A stretch of 64,000 nucleotides of DNA. Origin: Micromonospora pattaloongensis. Its GTDB lineage: Bacteria > Actinomycetota > Actinomycetes > Mycobacteriales > Micromonosporaceae. The position numbers were made by a program, and so were the translations under genes. The notes below the pieces were generated by a model. That model was not told the origin of the DNA. It made no database searches and worked only from the letters and a program-made list of their open reading frames with translations. Location of the stretch: assembly GCF_900107255.1 (NCBI RefSeq), contig NZ_FNPH01000006.1, positions 62,001 through 126,000 of the forward strand, written 5' to 3'. Positions 45,275 through 54,422 of the stretch are shown piece by piece. Within the stretch, counting starts at the first letter, position 1. Each line of letters begins with the position of its first letter.

Positions 45275-46546
45275 ATGCACCGCATCGCACGTCGCGGCCT
45301 CGCGGCCGCCGCCAGCCTCGCGCTGCTCGTCGGCGCGGCGGCCTGCGCGAACGACGAGAAGAACGCGGCCGGCAACGTTCCCGGTGTCACCGACACCGAG
45401 ATCGTCATCGGCACGCACCAGCCGCTCACCGGCCCGGCCGCGCCCGGCTACGCCCGCATCTCGGCGGCGACCAAGGCGTACTTCGCGCACCTCAACAGCA
45501 AGGGCGGGGTGAACGGCCGGAAGATCACCTACAAGGTGATGGACGACGGCTACAACCCGGCCAACACCGAGAACGTCGTCCGCAAGCTGATCCTCGACGA
45601 CAAGGTTTTCGCGATCCTGGGCGGGCTCGGCACCCCCACCCACACCAACGTGCTGGAGTTCCTGGAGGGCCAGAAGGTGCCCGACCTGTTCGTCGCCTCC
45701 GGCAGCCGCAGCTGGAACCAGCCCGACACCTATCCGACCACCTTCGGCTGGCAGCCCGACTACACCGTCGAGGGCAAGATCCTCGCGACGTACGTCAAGC
45801 AGGCGTTCCCCGGAAAGAAGGTCTGCCACTTCGGGCAGAACGACGACTTCGGCCGCGACTCGCTGCTGGGCGTGGAGAAGGTGCTCGGACCGGTGGCGGC
45901 CAAGCAGACGTACACGCCCACCAACCAGCAGGTGGGGCCGGCGATCGGCGCCCTGAAGGCCGCCGGCTGCGAGGTGATCATCTCGGCGACGATTCCGGGC
46001 TTCACCGCGCTGGCGATGGGGCAGGCGTTCGGGCAGGGACTGCGGGCGCAGTGGGTGGTGTCGAACGTGGGGGCCGACTACACCACGCTCTCGGCGCAGC
46101 TCGGCGACAAGAAGGCGATTCTGGAGGGGATGATCGGCAACTACTACCTGCCGATGGCCGGTGACAGCGCCGACCCGTGGATCCGGGAGTACACGAAGAT
46201 CCACCAGCGGTACAACGGGACCAACCCGCTCGACGGCAACGCGATCTACGGCTACTCCATGGCGTACACCTTCGTGCAGGCGCTGCTCGCGGCCGGGCAG
46301 GACCTCACGCGCGAGAAGCTGGTCGACGCGGTGGAGAAGGGCGGCTTCCAGGGTCCCGGCCTCACCCCGTTCCGCTACAGCGCCGACGACCACTCCGGTT
46401 ACAGCGGGGTGCGGTTGAACCGGGTGCAGGGCGGCGTGCAGTCCTACTTCGGCGCCACCTACACGACCGATGACGGCGACGGCGAGGTCAGGGAGCACAC
46501 CCAGCCGCCGGTGACGCCGCCGGCGGACGCGGTCCCGGCGAGCTGA
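45275..46546 (+). CDS. LivJ-like substrate-binding lipoprotein
   Basis: A 423-residue periplasmic-binding-type lipoprotein (signal LAAAASLALLVGAAAC, Cys about residue 24) of the Peripla_BP_6 family: GVTDTEIVIGTHQPLTGPAAPGY, INGRKI-type VNGRKITYKVMDDGYNP, NDDFGRD. It delivers the ligand to the importer. The ligand pocket cannot be read by eye; the neighbouring acyl-CoA ligase and flavoprotein suggest an organic acid or hydrophobic compound rather than leucine. ATG 45275 has CAGGAG 4 bases upstream; another in-frame ATG at 45260 lacks one. Confidence 0.93.
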   Translation: MHRIARRGLAAAASLALLVGAAACANDEKNAAGNVPGVTDTEIVIGTHQPLTGPAAPGYARISAATKAYFAHLNSKGGVNGRKITYKVMDDGYNPANTENVVRKLILDDKVFAILGGLGTPTHTNVLEFLEGQKVPDLFVASGSRSWNQPDTYPTTFGWQPDYTVEGKILATYVKQAFPGKKVCHFGQNDDFGRDSLLGVEKVLGPVAAKQTYTPTNQQVGPAIGALKAAGCEVIISATIPGFTALAMGQAFGQGLRAQWVVSNVGADYTTLSAQLGDKKAILEGMIGNYYLPMAGDSADPWIREYTKIHQRYNGTNPLDGNAIYGYSMAYTFVQALLAAGQDLTREKLVDAVEKGGFQGPGLTPFRYSADDHSGYSGVRLNRVQGGVQSYFGATYTTDDGDGEVREHTQPPVTPPADAVPAS

Positions 46547-46733
46547 CCCGGGTTGTGGAGCGGGCCGCGGGCCGTCGGCCCGCTCCACGCGCTCGCCCGG
46601 CGGTTGGCCGTCGAGCGCGCCGGGCGGCCCCGCGCTGCCGCGGGTTCGCTGGCAGGGTGCGCGGTGGCCACCGGTCTAGACTTCCGATGCACTTTTTCCC
46701 GGTCAGCCGGGGTGATGGACGGGGGACGAGCAG

Positions 46734-47381
46734 ATGAGCGACGTCGGGGCGCCGCCGCACGTCGACGGGGCGGCCGCGCCGGCCCGGATGGACGGTCGCG
46801 CGGCGCGGGCCGCGCGTACCCGCCGGGCGATCGTCGACGCGCACCTGGCGCTGATCGACGAGGGCGACCTCAAACCGACCGGCGAGCGCATCGCCGAGCG
46901 GGCCGGGGTGTCGCTGCGGACGTTGTGGACGAACTTCAAGGACATGGAGACGCTGTTCGCCGCGACCGGCCAGCGGATCAGCGAACGGCAGGACGCGCTC
47001 GCCCGACCGATCTCCGCGGAGCTGCCGATCACCCGCCGGATCGAGGAGTTCTGCGCCCAGCGCGTCCGGATGCTGGAGATGCTGGCGCCGTCGGCGCGCG
47101 CCTCCGCGCTGCGGGAGCCGTTCTCCGCGCAGCTGCGAGTGAACCGCCGTCGCAACATCGCGCGGGTCCGCGCGGAGATCGAGAGCGTGTTCGCGCCGGA
47201 GCTGGCGCACGCGGGACAGGGGCGGGAGCAGCTGCTGGACGCGCTCACTCTGGCGAGCACCTGGTCGGCGTGGTCGATGCTGCGCGACGCGATGGGCCTG
47301 GACGTGGAGGCGGCGCGGGCGACCATGGCGCGCACGATCGGGGCCCTGCTCGTCGACGCCATCGCGGCCGCCCTCCGGTGA
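46734..47381 (+). CDS. TetR-family regulator
   Basis: A 215-residue regulator: N-terminal TetR HTH (RAARTRRAIVDAHLALIDEGDLKPTGERIAERAGVSLRTLWTNFKDMETLFAA) and a C-terminal ligand-binding helical domain. It stands between the ABC importer and the acyl-CoA ligase, both on the same strand, and probably regulates one of them. ATG 46734 is used; a ribosome site is not clear (GACGAGCAG). Confidence 0.88.
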   Translation: MSDVGAPPHVDGAAAPARMDGRAARAARTRRAIVDAHLALIDEGDLKPTGERIAERAGVSLRTLWTNFKDMETLFAATGQRISERQDALARPISAELPITRRIEEFCAQRVRMLEMLAPSARASALREPFSAQLRVNRRRNIARVRAEIESVFAPELAHAGQGREQLLDALTLASTWSAWSMLRDAMGLDVEAARATMARTIGALLVDAIAAALR

Positions 47382-47393
47382 CGGAATCACTCG

Positions 47394-47464
47394 CGATCTT
47401 GCAGTGTTGGCCGGGGCAAAACTGGACGGACAACTTCAAATCGGCGGGCAGAACTGCAAGATCG
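47394..47464. repeat. long-spaced inverted repeat after the TetR gene
   Basis: CGATCTTGCAGT (47394-47405) and its exact complement ACTGCAAGATCG (47453-47464) flank 47 bases, 12 bases past the TetR stop. It could be a terminator or a small mobile/REP-like element. Confidence 0.6.
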
Positions 47465-47540
47465 ACGGCGCTGGGTGGGGCCGGTGCCCGCATTTCCGAC
47501 GTAACGGCAGCCGAACACGGAACCGGAGGAGCACACCGCC

Positions 47541-49085
47541 ATGAGTAGCCTTTCGTTGGCCAGTGTCCTGGCCGAATCTGCCCGCCGGTATCCGGAGAAG
47601 GTCGCCGTCGTCGACGGGGCCGTCCGGGTCAGCTACGCCGACCTCTGGGCGCAGGCGCGTACGCTCGCCGCCGGCCTGCAGGCGCTGCGGATCGGTCCCG
47701 GGTCCACCGTCGCGCTGGTCGCGCCGAACGTCGTGGACTTCCCCCGCGCGTACTACGGCATCCTCGCGACCGGCGCCGTCGTCGTCCCCGTCCATCTGCT
47801 CCTGACCGCCGACGAGATGGCGTACGTGCTGAAGGACAGCGGCGCGGATCTGGTGGTCTGCCACACCAGCCAGTACGCGGTGGCGGCCGGGGCGGCGGCG
47901 AAGGCGGGTCTTCCGGTGGCGACCGTCGGCCCGGTCCCGGCCGGGGCGGGCCTGGACGGCGTGACGCGGCTGGAGGACGTCGCCGCGGGCGTGCCGCCGC
48001 TGCCGATCCACGCCACCCGCTCGCCCGACGACCCGGCGGTCGTCTTCTACACCAGCGGCACCACGGGGGAGCCGAAGGGAGCGCTGCTCAGCCACCTCAA
48101 CCTGGTCATGAACGCGACCGTGAACGCGTTCGACGCCAACGACGCGCGTACCACCGATGTCGTGCTGGGCTGCCTGCCGCTGTTCCACACCTTCGGACAG
48201 ACGGTCAGCATGAACACGACCTTCCGGGTCGGCGCCACGCTGGTGCTGCTGCCGCGGTTCACGGGTGAGGCGGCGGTGGAGCTGATGCTGACCGAGAACG
48301 TGGACGTGTTCCACGGGGTGCCCACCATGTACCTCGCGCTGCTCGAGGCGGCGGCCGGACGGGAACGGCTGCCGCGGCTGCGGCTGGCGATCTCCGGTGG
48401 CGCCGCGCTGCCGGTCGTCGTGCTGGAGCGGTTCAACCGGGTGTACTCGGCGACCATCTTCGAGGGCTACGGCCTGTCCGAGACCTCGCCGACCGCCTCG
48501 GTGAACCAGCCGCACTTCGGCACCCGCGCCGGCACCGTCGGTCACGCGATCTGGGGCGTTGATGTGGAGATCGCGCACGCCGAGGTCGAGGACCGCATCG
48601 AGCTGGTGCCGACGGGGGAGCTCGGCGAGATCGTGATCCGTGGCCACAACGTGTTCAGCGGCTACCTCGGCCGCCCCGAGGCGACCGAGCAGGCCATCGT
48701 GGACGGCTGGTTCCGCAGCGGTGACCTGGGTTTCAAGGACGCCGAGGGCTTCATCACGATCGTCGATCGCAAGAAGGACCTGATCATCCGAGGCGGCTTC
48801 AACGTCTACCCGCGTGAGGTGGAGGAGGCGCTGGCGCGGCATCCGGCCGTGGCCCAGGTGGCGGTGATCGGCGTGCCGCACGAGGTGCACGGGGAGGAGA
48901 TCTGCGCGGTGGTGGTCGCGGACGCCGGAACGCCGAGACCGAGCGCCGAGGAGCTGATCGACTGGGCGAAGGAGCACCTGGGGCGGCACAAGTACCCGCG
49001 GCAGGTGCGGTTCGTGGAGGCGCTGCCGCTCGGGCCGAGCCACAAGGTGCTCAAGCGGGAGCTGCGCAGGACGATCATCGCGTAG
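47541..49085 (+). CDS. acyl-CoA synthetase (AMP-forming)
   Basis: A 514-residue ANL-superfamily ligase that activates a carboxylic acid to its CoA thioester through an acyl-AMP. VVFYTSGTTGEPKGALLSH (P-loop), FEGYGLSETSP, GWFRSGDLGF, VDRKKDLIIRGGFNVYPREVEE and the catalytic lysine in GPSHKVLKREL are visible; the usual TGKILK reads SHKVLK. Medium- or long-chain fatty acid, or a steroid side chain, are possible substrates. ATG 47541 has GGAGGAG upstream. Confidence 0.93.
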   Translation: MSSLSLASVLAESARRYPEKVAVVDGAVRVSYADLWAQARTLAAGLQALRIGPGSTVALVAPNVVDFPRAYYGILATGAVVVPVHLLLTADEMAYVLKDSGADLVVCHTSQYAVAAGAAAKAGLPVATVGPVPAGAGLDGVTRLEDVAAGVPPLPIHATRSPDDPAVVFYTSGTTGEPKGALLSHLNLVMNATVNAFDANDARTTDVVLGCLPLFHTFGQTVSMNTTFRVGATLVLLPRFTGEAAVELMLTENVDVFHGVPTMYLALLEAAAGRERLPRLRLAISGGAALPVVVLERFNRVYSATIFEGYGLSETSPTASVNQPHFGTRAGTVGHAIWGVDVEIAHAEVEDRIELVPTGELGEIVIRGHNVFSGYLGRPEATEQAIVDGWFRSGDLGFKDAEGFITIVDRKKDLIIRGGFNVYPREVEEALARHPAVAQVAVIGVPHEVHGEEICAVVVADAGTPRPSAEELIDWAKEHLGRHKYPRQVRFVEALPLGPSHKVLKRELRRTIIA

Positions 49086-49138
49086 CCGCGTCCCGTTCCT
49101 CGCGATCCGGGTTGACCGCGGCGGGGCACGACCCGCCG

Positions 49139-49849
49139 TCAGGCGCCGCCCAGGAGCTGGGGGAACCACAGCCGGGCGGCGGCGTCGCGGGCGACGAGGA
49201 ATCCGGCGATGCCCAGCACCCAGCTCAGCACGCCGCTGCCCTTGGCGACCACCCAGGCGTTCATGCGCTGGAGCACCGTGTCGATCCAGCCGCGACCGAC
49301 GAGCCGGAGCGCGAGGAGGGCCAGCGCCGGCAGGACCATCACGACGCAGTACCCGGCGAGCAGCGGCAGCAGCAGCCACCAGCTCAGCTCCGCGGTGGTC
49401 ATCATCCCGATGGCCCCGAGGTACGGCAGCATCGTGGCGACCTCGGCGAGCGCGGCCATCAGCGCCAGCCCGACCAGCCCACCGGACCCTGCCGCCCCGG
49501 CCGGGGCCCGGTCCCGCAAACGCAGGATCGCGGCGGTGGCCCGGTTCCGGCGCGCCTCCACCCAGAAACTTAGCGCGAACAGCGCCAGCCCCACCGCCAA
49601 CTGTGCGAACAGCAGCCAGCGGCTCGCGGTCACGTCGTCCAGCGCGCCGGCCACCCCGACGCCGCCGAGCGTCAGCACCGCCCCCACAACGAAGTAGAAC
49701 GCGGCGATCGTCGCCAGATAGCCGAGGAACCGGCCGACCCCGATCCGGCCCGGCGCCAGCAGCAGCCACACCGGGATGAACAGCGTGCCGATGCTGGTGC
49801 TGTCCACGATCGCGAGCGCGACAAGGGACAGCAGAAGACCGCCGCTCAT
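49139..49849 (-). CDS. GAP/Sap-family six-TM membrane protein
   Basis: A 236-residue integral membrane protein of the GAP (Sap, sulfolipid-1-addressing-protein-like) family: LVALAIVDSTSIGTLFIPVWLLL at the start, then five further TM helices. In mycobacteria relatives help move glycolipids together with MmpL transporters, which fits the MMPL gene just upstream. ATG 49849 follows GAGG; an ATG three codons upstream is an alternative. Confidence 0.85.
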   Translation of the reverse strand: MSGGLLLSLVALAIVDSTSIGTLFIPVWLLLAPGRIGVGRFLGYLATIAAFYFVVGAVLTLGGVGVAGALDDVTASRWLLFAQLAVGLALFALSFWVEARRNRATAAILRLRDRAPAGAAGSGGLVGLALMAALAEVATMLPYLGAIGMMTTAELSWWLLLPLLAGYCVVMVLPALALLALRLVGRGWIDTVLQRMNAWVVAKGSGVLSWVLGIAGFLVARDAAARLWFPQLLGGA

Positions 49850-49919
49850 GGTGCGCATCCTCGCATCGGCACCGTTCGCCGCGCTGCCCCGCGTCGGGCA
49901 GCGCGGGGGCCGTGCGAAG

Positions 49920-49972
49920 CCGATCGCCGGGCCGCCACCGCCGCGGTACGGCGGTGGCGACCCGGCGATCGG
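49920..49972 (-). terminator. terminator of the MMPL gene
   Basis: Two stacked stems CCGATCGCCGGG / CCCGGCGATCGG and GCCACCGCCG / CGGCGGTGGC with a five-base apical loop, 4 bases past the MMPL stop on the minus strand. Confidence 0.75.
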
Positions 49973-49976
49973 GGGA

Positions 49977-52184
49977 TCAGCGCAGCGCGGGCTCCGGCTC
50001 CCGGGTGGTCGCACCCGACTCCGGCGCCGTCTGCTCGAGGTGGTGCAGCAGCTTCTCGCCCTCGACATCGACGTTGGGCATCGCCCGGTCGAGCCAGCGG
50101 GGCAGCCACCAGGCGGCGCGGCCGAGCAGGGTCATCACGGCCGGCACCAGCACCATGCGCACGATGATGGCGTCGAAGAGCACGGCGATGCCCAGGCCGA
50201 AGCCGACCGACTTGATGATCGACTCGGGCGAGAAGACGAAGCCGAAGAAGACACTCATCATGATGAGCGCGGCGGCGGTGACGACGCGGGCGCCGTGGCC
50301 GAAGCCGGTGACGACCGCGTCGCGGGCCGCGGCGCCGTGGACGTAGTCCTCGCGCATCCGGGTGACCAGGAAGACCTGGTAGTCCATGGCGAGGCCGAAC
50401 ACGATCCCGATCAGCAGGATGGGCAGGAAGCTGATGATCGGTCCGGTCTGCTGTACGCCCAGCAGCTCGGCCAGCCAGCCCCACTGGAAGACCGCCACGA
50501 CGGCGCCGAAGGTGGCCGCGACGCTGAGCAGGAAGCCGACGGTCGCCTTGAGCGGCACCAGCAGCGACCGGAACACCAGGGCCAGCAGGACGAACGCCAG
50601 GCCGACCACCAGCGCCAGGTACGGCAGCAGCGCGTCGGCGAGCTTCTCGGAGATGTCGATGTTGATCGCGGTGGTGCCGGTGACGCCGACGCTCGCTCCG
50701 GCGGGGGCGTCGAGGTCGCGGATCGCGTGCACGAGCTCCTCGGTGGCGGCATCGTCCGGCGCGGTGACCGGGATGACGGTGAGGATCGCGGTGTCGCCGG
50801 CCGGGTTGGTCATCGCGGGCGCGACCACCGCGACGTCGGCCAGCGCGCGGATGCGCTGCGCCGTCTGGTCGGCGGCGCTCTGCACCGTCCCGGCGGGCGC
50901 GTCGACCACGACGGTCAGCGGGGCGTTGAAGCCGGGGCCGAAGCCGGCGGCGAGCAGGTCGTACGCCTTGCGCTGGGTGGTGTCCGGGGCGGCGTTGCCG
51001 TCGTCGGGCATACCCAGGCGCAGCTCCATCGCGGGAATGGCGACCACGCCCAGGCCGACCACGGCGGTGAGCAGCGCGGCGACCGGGCGGCGCACGATGG
51101 CCCGGACCCAGCGGGTGCCCAGGGTGGGCGTGGCGCTGTCGCCCTCGGGGTCCCGGTCGCGTAGGCCCGGCACCCGCCCGGCGGTGATGCGGCGGCCGGC
51201 GAAGCCGAGCAGGGCGGGCAGCAGGGTCAGGGCGATCAGCACCGCGACGCCGACGGTGCCGGCGGCGGCCACGCCCATCTGGGTCAGGAACGGAATGCCG
51301 ACGACGGCCAGGCCCGCAAGGGCGATCATGACGGTCAGGCCGGCGAAGACGACGGCGGAGCCGGCGGTGCCGACCGCGCGGCCGGCCGCCTCGACCGGGT
51401 CGCGGCCCACCGCGAGCTCGTGCCGGTAGCGGGAGACGATGAACAGCGCGTAGTCGATCGCCACCGCCAGGCCGAGCATCATCGCCAGCGTCGACGTGGT
51501 CGAGGAGAGGTCGAAGAAGTGGGTGGCGGCGGTGATCGCGGCGATCCCGATACCGACGCCGAGGATGGCGGTGACCAGTGGCAGGCCGGCCGCGACCAGC
51601 GAGCCGAACGTGATGACCAGTACGAACATGGCGATGATCAGGCCGATCACCTCGGCGACGCCGGCGTGCGGGGCGGCCTGCAACGCGTCCCCGCCGACCT
51701 CGACGGTGAGCCCGGCGTCGCGGGCGTTGTCGACGGCGGCGTCGAGTGCGTCGCGGGCGGCGTCGGTCAGCGCGATCGGCGCCACGGTGTAGGTGGCCTG
51801 GGCGTAGCCGACGGTGCCGGCCTGGTTGACCGCCCGGGTGGCGAACGGATCGGTCACCGCGGCGATCTGCGGCGACTGGGACAGCTCGGCGACGGCGCGT
51901 GCGATGGCGGCCTTGCTGTCGGGCTCGGCGAGGGTGTGCCCGTCGGGTGCGGCGAAGACGATCCGGGCGGTGGCGCCGCCGGCCGAGGCCTGCGGGAACC
52001 GCTCGCCGAGCAGGTCGATGGCGCGCTGCGCCGGGGTGCCGGGGATGCTGAACGCGCCGGAGGTCGGCTTGGACAGCGTCGCCGCCCCGATGAGCGTGGC
52101 CACCAGCACGGCCAGCCACGCGCCGGTGACCAGCCAGCGCCGGCGGAACGAGAACCGGCCCAGCCGGTAGAGCAACGAAGCCAT
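49977..52184 (-). CDS. MMPL-family RND transporter
   Basis: A 735-residue MmpL-type proton-driven exporter, with two six-TM bundles and two extracytoplasmic domains. TM4 motif FGSLVAAGLPLVTAILGVGIG and LAVAIDYALFIVSRYRHEL (Asp-Tyr proton relay), repeated in GIVFGLAMDYQVFLVTRMREDY, support function. Family members export lipids, glycolipids or drugs. ATG 52184 has AGGAG upstream; it lies 78 bases after the TetR gene at 52263 on the same strand, and is its likely target. Confidence 0.94.
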   Translation of the reverse strand: MASLLYRLGRFSFRRRWLVTGAWLAVLVATLIGAATLSKPTSGAFSIPGTPAQRAIDLLGERFPQASAGGATARIVFAAPDGHTLAEPDSKAAIARAVAELSQSPQIAAVTDPFATRAVNQAGTVGYAQATYTVAPIALTDAARDALDAAVDNARDAGLTVEVGGDALQAAPHAGVAEVIGLIIAMFVLVITFGSLVAAGLPLVTAILGVGIGIAAITAATHFFDLSSTTSTLAMMLGLAVAIDYALFIVSRYRHELAVGRDPVEAAGRAVGTAGSAVVFAGLTVMIALAGLAVVGIPFLTQMGVAAAGTVGVAVLIALTLLPALLGFAGRRITAGRVPGLRDRDPEGDSATPTLGTRWVRAIVRRPVAALLTAVVGLGVVAIPAMELRLGMPDDGNAAPDTTQRKAYDLLAAGFGPGFNAPLTVVVDAPAGTVQSAADQTAQRIRALADVAVVAPAMTNPAGDTAILTVIPVTAPDDAATEELVHAIRDLDAPAGASVGVTGTTAINIDISEKLADALLPYLALVVGLAFVLLALVFRSLLVPLKATVGFLLSVAATFGAVVAVFQWGWLAELLGVQQTGPIISFLPILLIGIVFGLAMDYQVFLVTRMREDYVHGAAARDAVVTGFGHGARVVTAAALIMMSVFFGFVFSPESIIKSVGFGLGIAVLFDAIIVRMVLVPAVMTLLGRAAWWLPRWLDRAMPNVDVEGEKLLHHLEQTAPESGATTREPEPALR

Positions 52185-52262
52185 CGGAGATCTCCTGTTC
52201 AAAGACGTGCGGAATCGTCTGTCCGCCGCGTGCGGCGGCGGACGGCTGACTAGCGGATGTGG

Positions 52263-52880
52263 TCAGTCGGCCGGCGCGGTGGCCCCGATGGGCAGCCCGG
52301 CGCGCAGCTGCGCCAGACAGTCGCGGATCAGCTCGGACAGCGGGGTGTCGGTGCCGGTGCGGGCCCAGAAGCCGACCGACGTGCCGATCGCGGTTCCGAC
52401 CGCGTCGGCCAGCAGGCGCGGGCGAAGATCCCGCTCGGCATCGGTGCCGGTGCGCGCGGCGATGACCCGGGCCATGACGTCGCTCAGGTGTTGCGTCACG
52501 AGCAGCAGCTGGGCTCGCAGCGCCGGGCTCTCCGTCATGACCCGCATCAGCACGGCGAGCTTGTCGCGGTCGCCCACCACCTCGGGGACCTCCGCGCAGA
52601 GCACCGCCTCGAGGGAGTTCCACACCGTCTCGCCGGCCGGCCGGGCGCCGATCTTGTCGGCGAGCGTCACGTAGCGCTGCGCCAACGCGTCGACGATCGC
52701 CTCTTCGCGGCTGGCGAAGTAGTTGCGGAAGGTTCGCGGCGACACGTCGGCCGCCTCGGCGATCGTCTCCGGCGTCACCGCGTCCAGTCCGTGCTCGAGC
52801 AGCAGCGTCCACGCCGCGTGGCTCAGCGCCGCCCGCGTCGCGGCCTTTTTGCGCTCGCGCAGGCCCGGCTCCGAGGTCAT
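52263..52880 (-). CDS. TetR-family regulator upstream of MMPL
   Basis: A 205-residue TetR regulator (RKKAATRAALSHAAWTLLLEHGLDAVTPETIAEAADVSPRTFRNYFASREEAIVDA HTH). It precedes the MMPL exporter gene in an apparent operon. ATG 52880 is used. A palindrome AACTT-TGC-AAGTT (52907-52919) 27 bases upstream, near its promoter, is a candidate auto-operator. Confidence 0.9.
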   Translation of the reverse strand: MTSEPGLRERKKAATRAALSHAAWTLLLEHGLDAVTPETIAEAADVSPRTFRNYFASREEAIVDALAQRYVTLADKIGARPAGETVWNSLEAVLCAEVPEVVGDRDKLAVLMRVMTESPALRAQLLLVTQHLSDVMARVIAARTGTDAERDLRPRLLADAVGTAIGTSVGFWARTGTDTPLSELIRDCLAQLRAGLPIGATAPAD

Positions 52881-52906
52881 GCCTCTAACACTCGGGTTTT
52901 GTTGCC

Positions 52907-52919
52907 AACTTTGCAAGTT
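52907..52919. promoter_or_regulatory. candidate TetR operator
   Basis: AACTTTGCAAGTT, a 13-bp palindrome with a 3-base centre, in the AT-rich promoter segment ahead of the TetR-MMPL operon. Confidence 0.4.
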
Positions 52920-52976
52920 TTCCGTAGCGGCAAGATTGTGTTCTGGCTCACCGCTCGGCCGCCGGTAGGCGAACGG

Positions 52977-53783
52977 TCACCCGCGCAGGAGATCCTTCAT
53001 CTTGTTCGCGATCAGGCTGGCGGCGCGACGCGGGTCGGCGCGGTAGAGCAGGTCCATCAGCTTCGCGTCCCGGCCGACCAGCACCCGGTACGCGTCGCGC
53101 TCCACGCCGTCCAGGATGTCGCGGGCCGCGCGCGCCGGGCTGGTGATCTTCTGCGTCCGCGCCGCCGCCCGGCCGTCGGCCCCCGGGATCGCCACACCGG
53201 AATTGGCGGTGATGTTGGTGGCGACGGCACCGGGGAAGACCACGGTGACGCGGACGTTGGTGCCGGCGCACTCGGCGTGCAGGCCCTCGGTGAGCAGCTT
53301 GACCGCCGCCTTCGACGCGCCGTAGATCGTCTGGCCGGGTACGGGCAGGAAGCCGCCCATGCTCGCCACGTTGACGATGTGCGCCTCGGGCCGGGCGAGC
53401 AGCGGCGGCAGAAACGTCTTGGTCAGGTACAGGGTCCCGGACCAGTTGACCGCGAAGACCCGTTCGATCGCGGCGTAGTCGAGATCCCGCAGTTTCGCGA
53501 AGGGCTGGATGATCCCGGCGCAGTGCACCAGCCCGTCGACGGCGCCGTGCCGTTCGGTCACCTGCCCGGGCAGCGCCTCCACGGCCGCCCGGTCGGTGAT
53601 GTCCAGCGCATGGGTCCAGACGCGGCCGTCGGCGGCGGCCAGATCGGCGGTCTCGGCGAGCGTCGTGGCGTTGAGGTCGACGGCGGCCACGGTCGCCCCG
53701 CGGCGCACCGCCTCCAGCGTCACGGCCCGACCGATGCCGCTGCCGGCGCCGGTGACCACGAGTATCTTGCCTGCCACCTTCAT
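52977..53783 (-). CDS. short-chain dehydrogenase/reductase
   Basis: A 268-residue SDR: NAD(P)-binding TGAGSGIG (residues 11-18), DLNATTL after strand 2 (Asp suggests NAD preference), CAG in place of NNAG, catalytic Ser in NVASMGG, and YGASK. It lies next to the TetR at 53815 (same strand, 31 bases) and near the KstD-like enzyme, so it may reduce or oxidise a steroid or hydroxyacyl intermediate. Confidence 0.92.
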   Translation of the reverse strand: MKVAGKILVVTGAGSGIGRAVTLEAVRRGATVAAVDLNATTLAETADLAAADGRVWTHALDITDRAAVEALPGQVTERHGAVDGLVHCAGIIQPFAKLRDLDYAAIERVFAVNWSGTLYLTKTFLPPLLARPEAHIVNVASMGGFLPVPGQTIYGASKAAVKLLTEGLHAECAGTNVRVTVVFPGAVATNITANSGVAIPGADGRAAARTQKITSPARAARDILDGVERDAYRVLVGRDAKLMDLLYRADPRRAASLIANKMKDLLRG

Positions 53784-53814
53784 GACAGCCTCCTGAGGGT
53801 TTCTGGTCGTGACG

Positions 53815-54369
53815 TCAGCGGAAGATCGACGGGCGCAGCATCGCCCACGCCCGGTCGGCCAGGTCGCGCCGGCTCGGCGCGGGCGCCTTGGCCACCAGCG
53901 CGGCCACCATCTCGATCGCCAGCAGCAGGTGCCCGGCGGTCACCGAGTCGTGTACGTCGCCGTCGCGTCGCGCGCCGCCCAGCTTCCGGTCCAGCGCGTC
54001 GGTCACCCGGTCGAGGATGGCGCGCAGTCGCGAATCGTCGTCCGACGCGCGCAGCATGTCGATGAACGCGACCGACGCCACCGTCTGCTCGGTGAGCAGC
54101 TCGAGCACGTCGCGCAGGGACGCCTCCGGTCGCGCGGCGAAAGCCTCCAGTTGGGCGACGTTGTCGTCGAACACCGCCACGGCCAGGCTGATCCGGTCCG
54201 GGAAGTGCCGGTAGAGACTGCCCTGGCCGACGCCGGCCTGCCGGGCGATCGCGGTGAGTGAGGCGGCGAACCCGTCGGTGGCGAAGTGCTTGCGGGCGGC
54301 GCCCAGCAACGCCCGGCGGTTCGCCGCCGCGGCGTTGCGGCCACGATTTTCTCGACGCGCACCTGGCAC
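53815..54369 (-). CDS. TetR-family regulator divergent from the KstD-like gene
   Basis: A TetR regulator of 184 residues from GTG 54369, or 189 from GTG 54384. HTH: RRALLGAARKHFATDGFAASLTAIARQAGVGQGSLYRHFPDRISLAVAV. It probably forms an operon with the SDR downstream. A 22-bp palindrome between it and the flavoprotein gene (54387-54408) is the probable operator for both directions. Confidence 0.88.
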   Translation of the reverse strand: MPGARRENRGRNAAAANRRALLGAARKHFATDGFAASLTAIARQAGVGQGSLYRHFPDRISLAVAVFDDNVAQLEAFAARPEASLRDVLELLTEQTVASVAFIDMLRASDDDSRLRAILDRVTDALDRKLGGARRDGDVHDSVTAGHLLLAIEMVAALVAKAPAPSRRDLADRAWAMLRPSIFR

Positions 54370-54386
54370 GGTGCTAGCGTACACCG

Positions 54387-54408
54387 AACCGGACGGGGGT
54401 GTCCGGTT
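54387..54408. promoter_or_regulatory. TetR operator, 22-bp palindrome
   Basis: AACCGGAC (54387-54394), 6-base spacer, GTCCGGTT (54401-54408): perfect 8-bp arms in the short divergent region between the TetR and KstD-like genes. Confidence 0.7.
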
Positions 54409-54422
54409 GAATGGAGCCCACC

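Noticed and set aside
50000-52200. Alternative frames across the MMPL gene, including a 988-codon minus-strand frame to 52812
   Set aside because: Only the MMPL frame has family motifs; the other is a shadow that also crosses the TetR gene.
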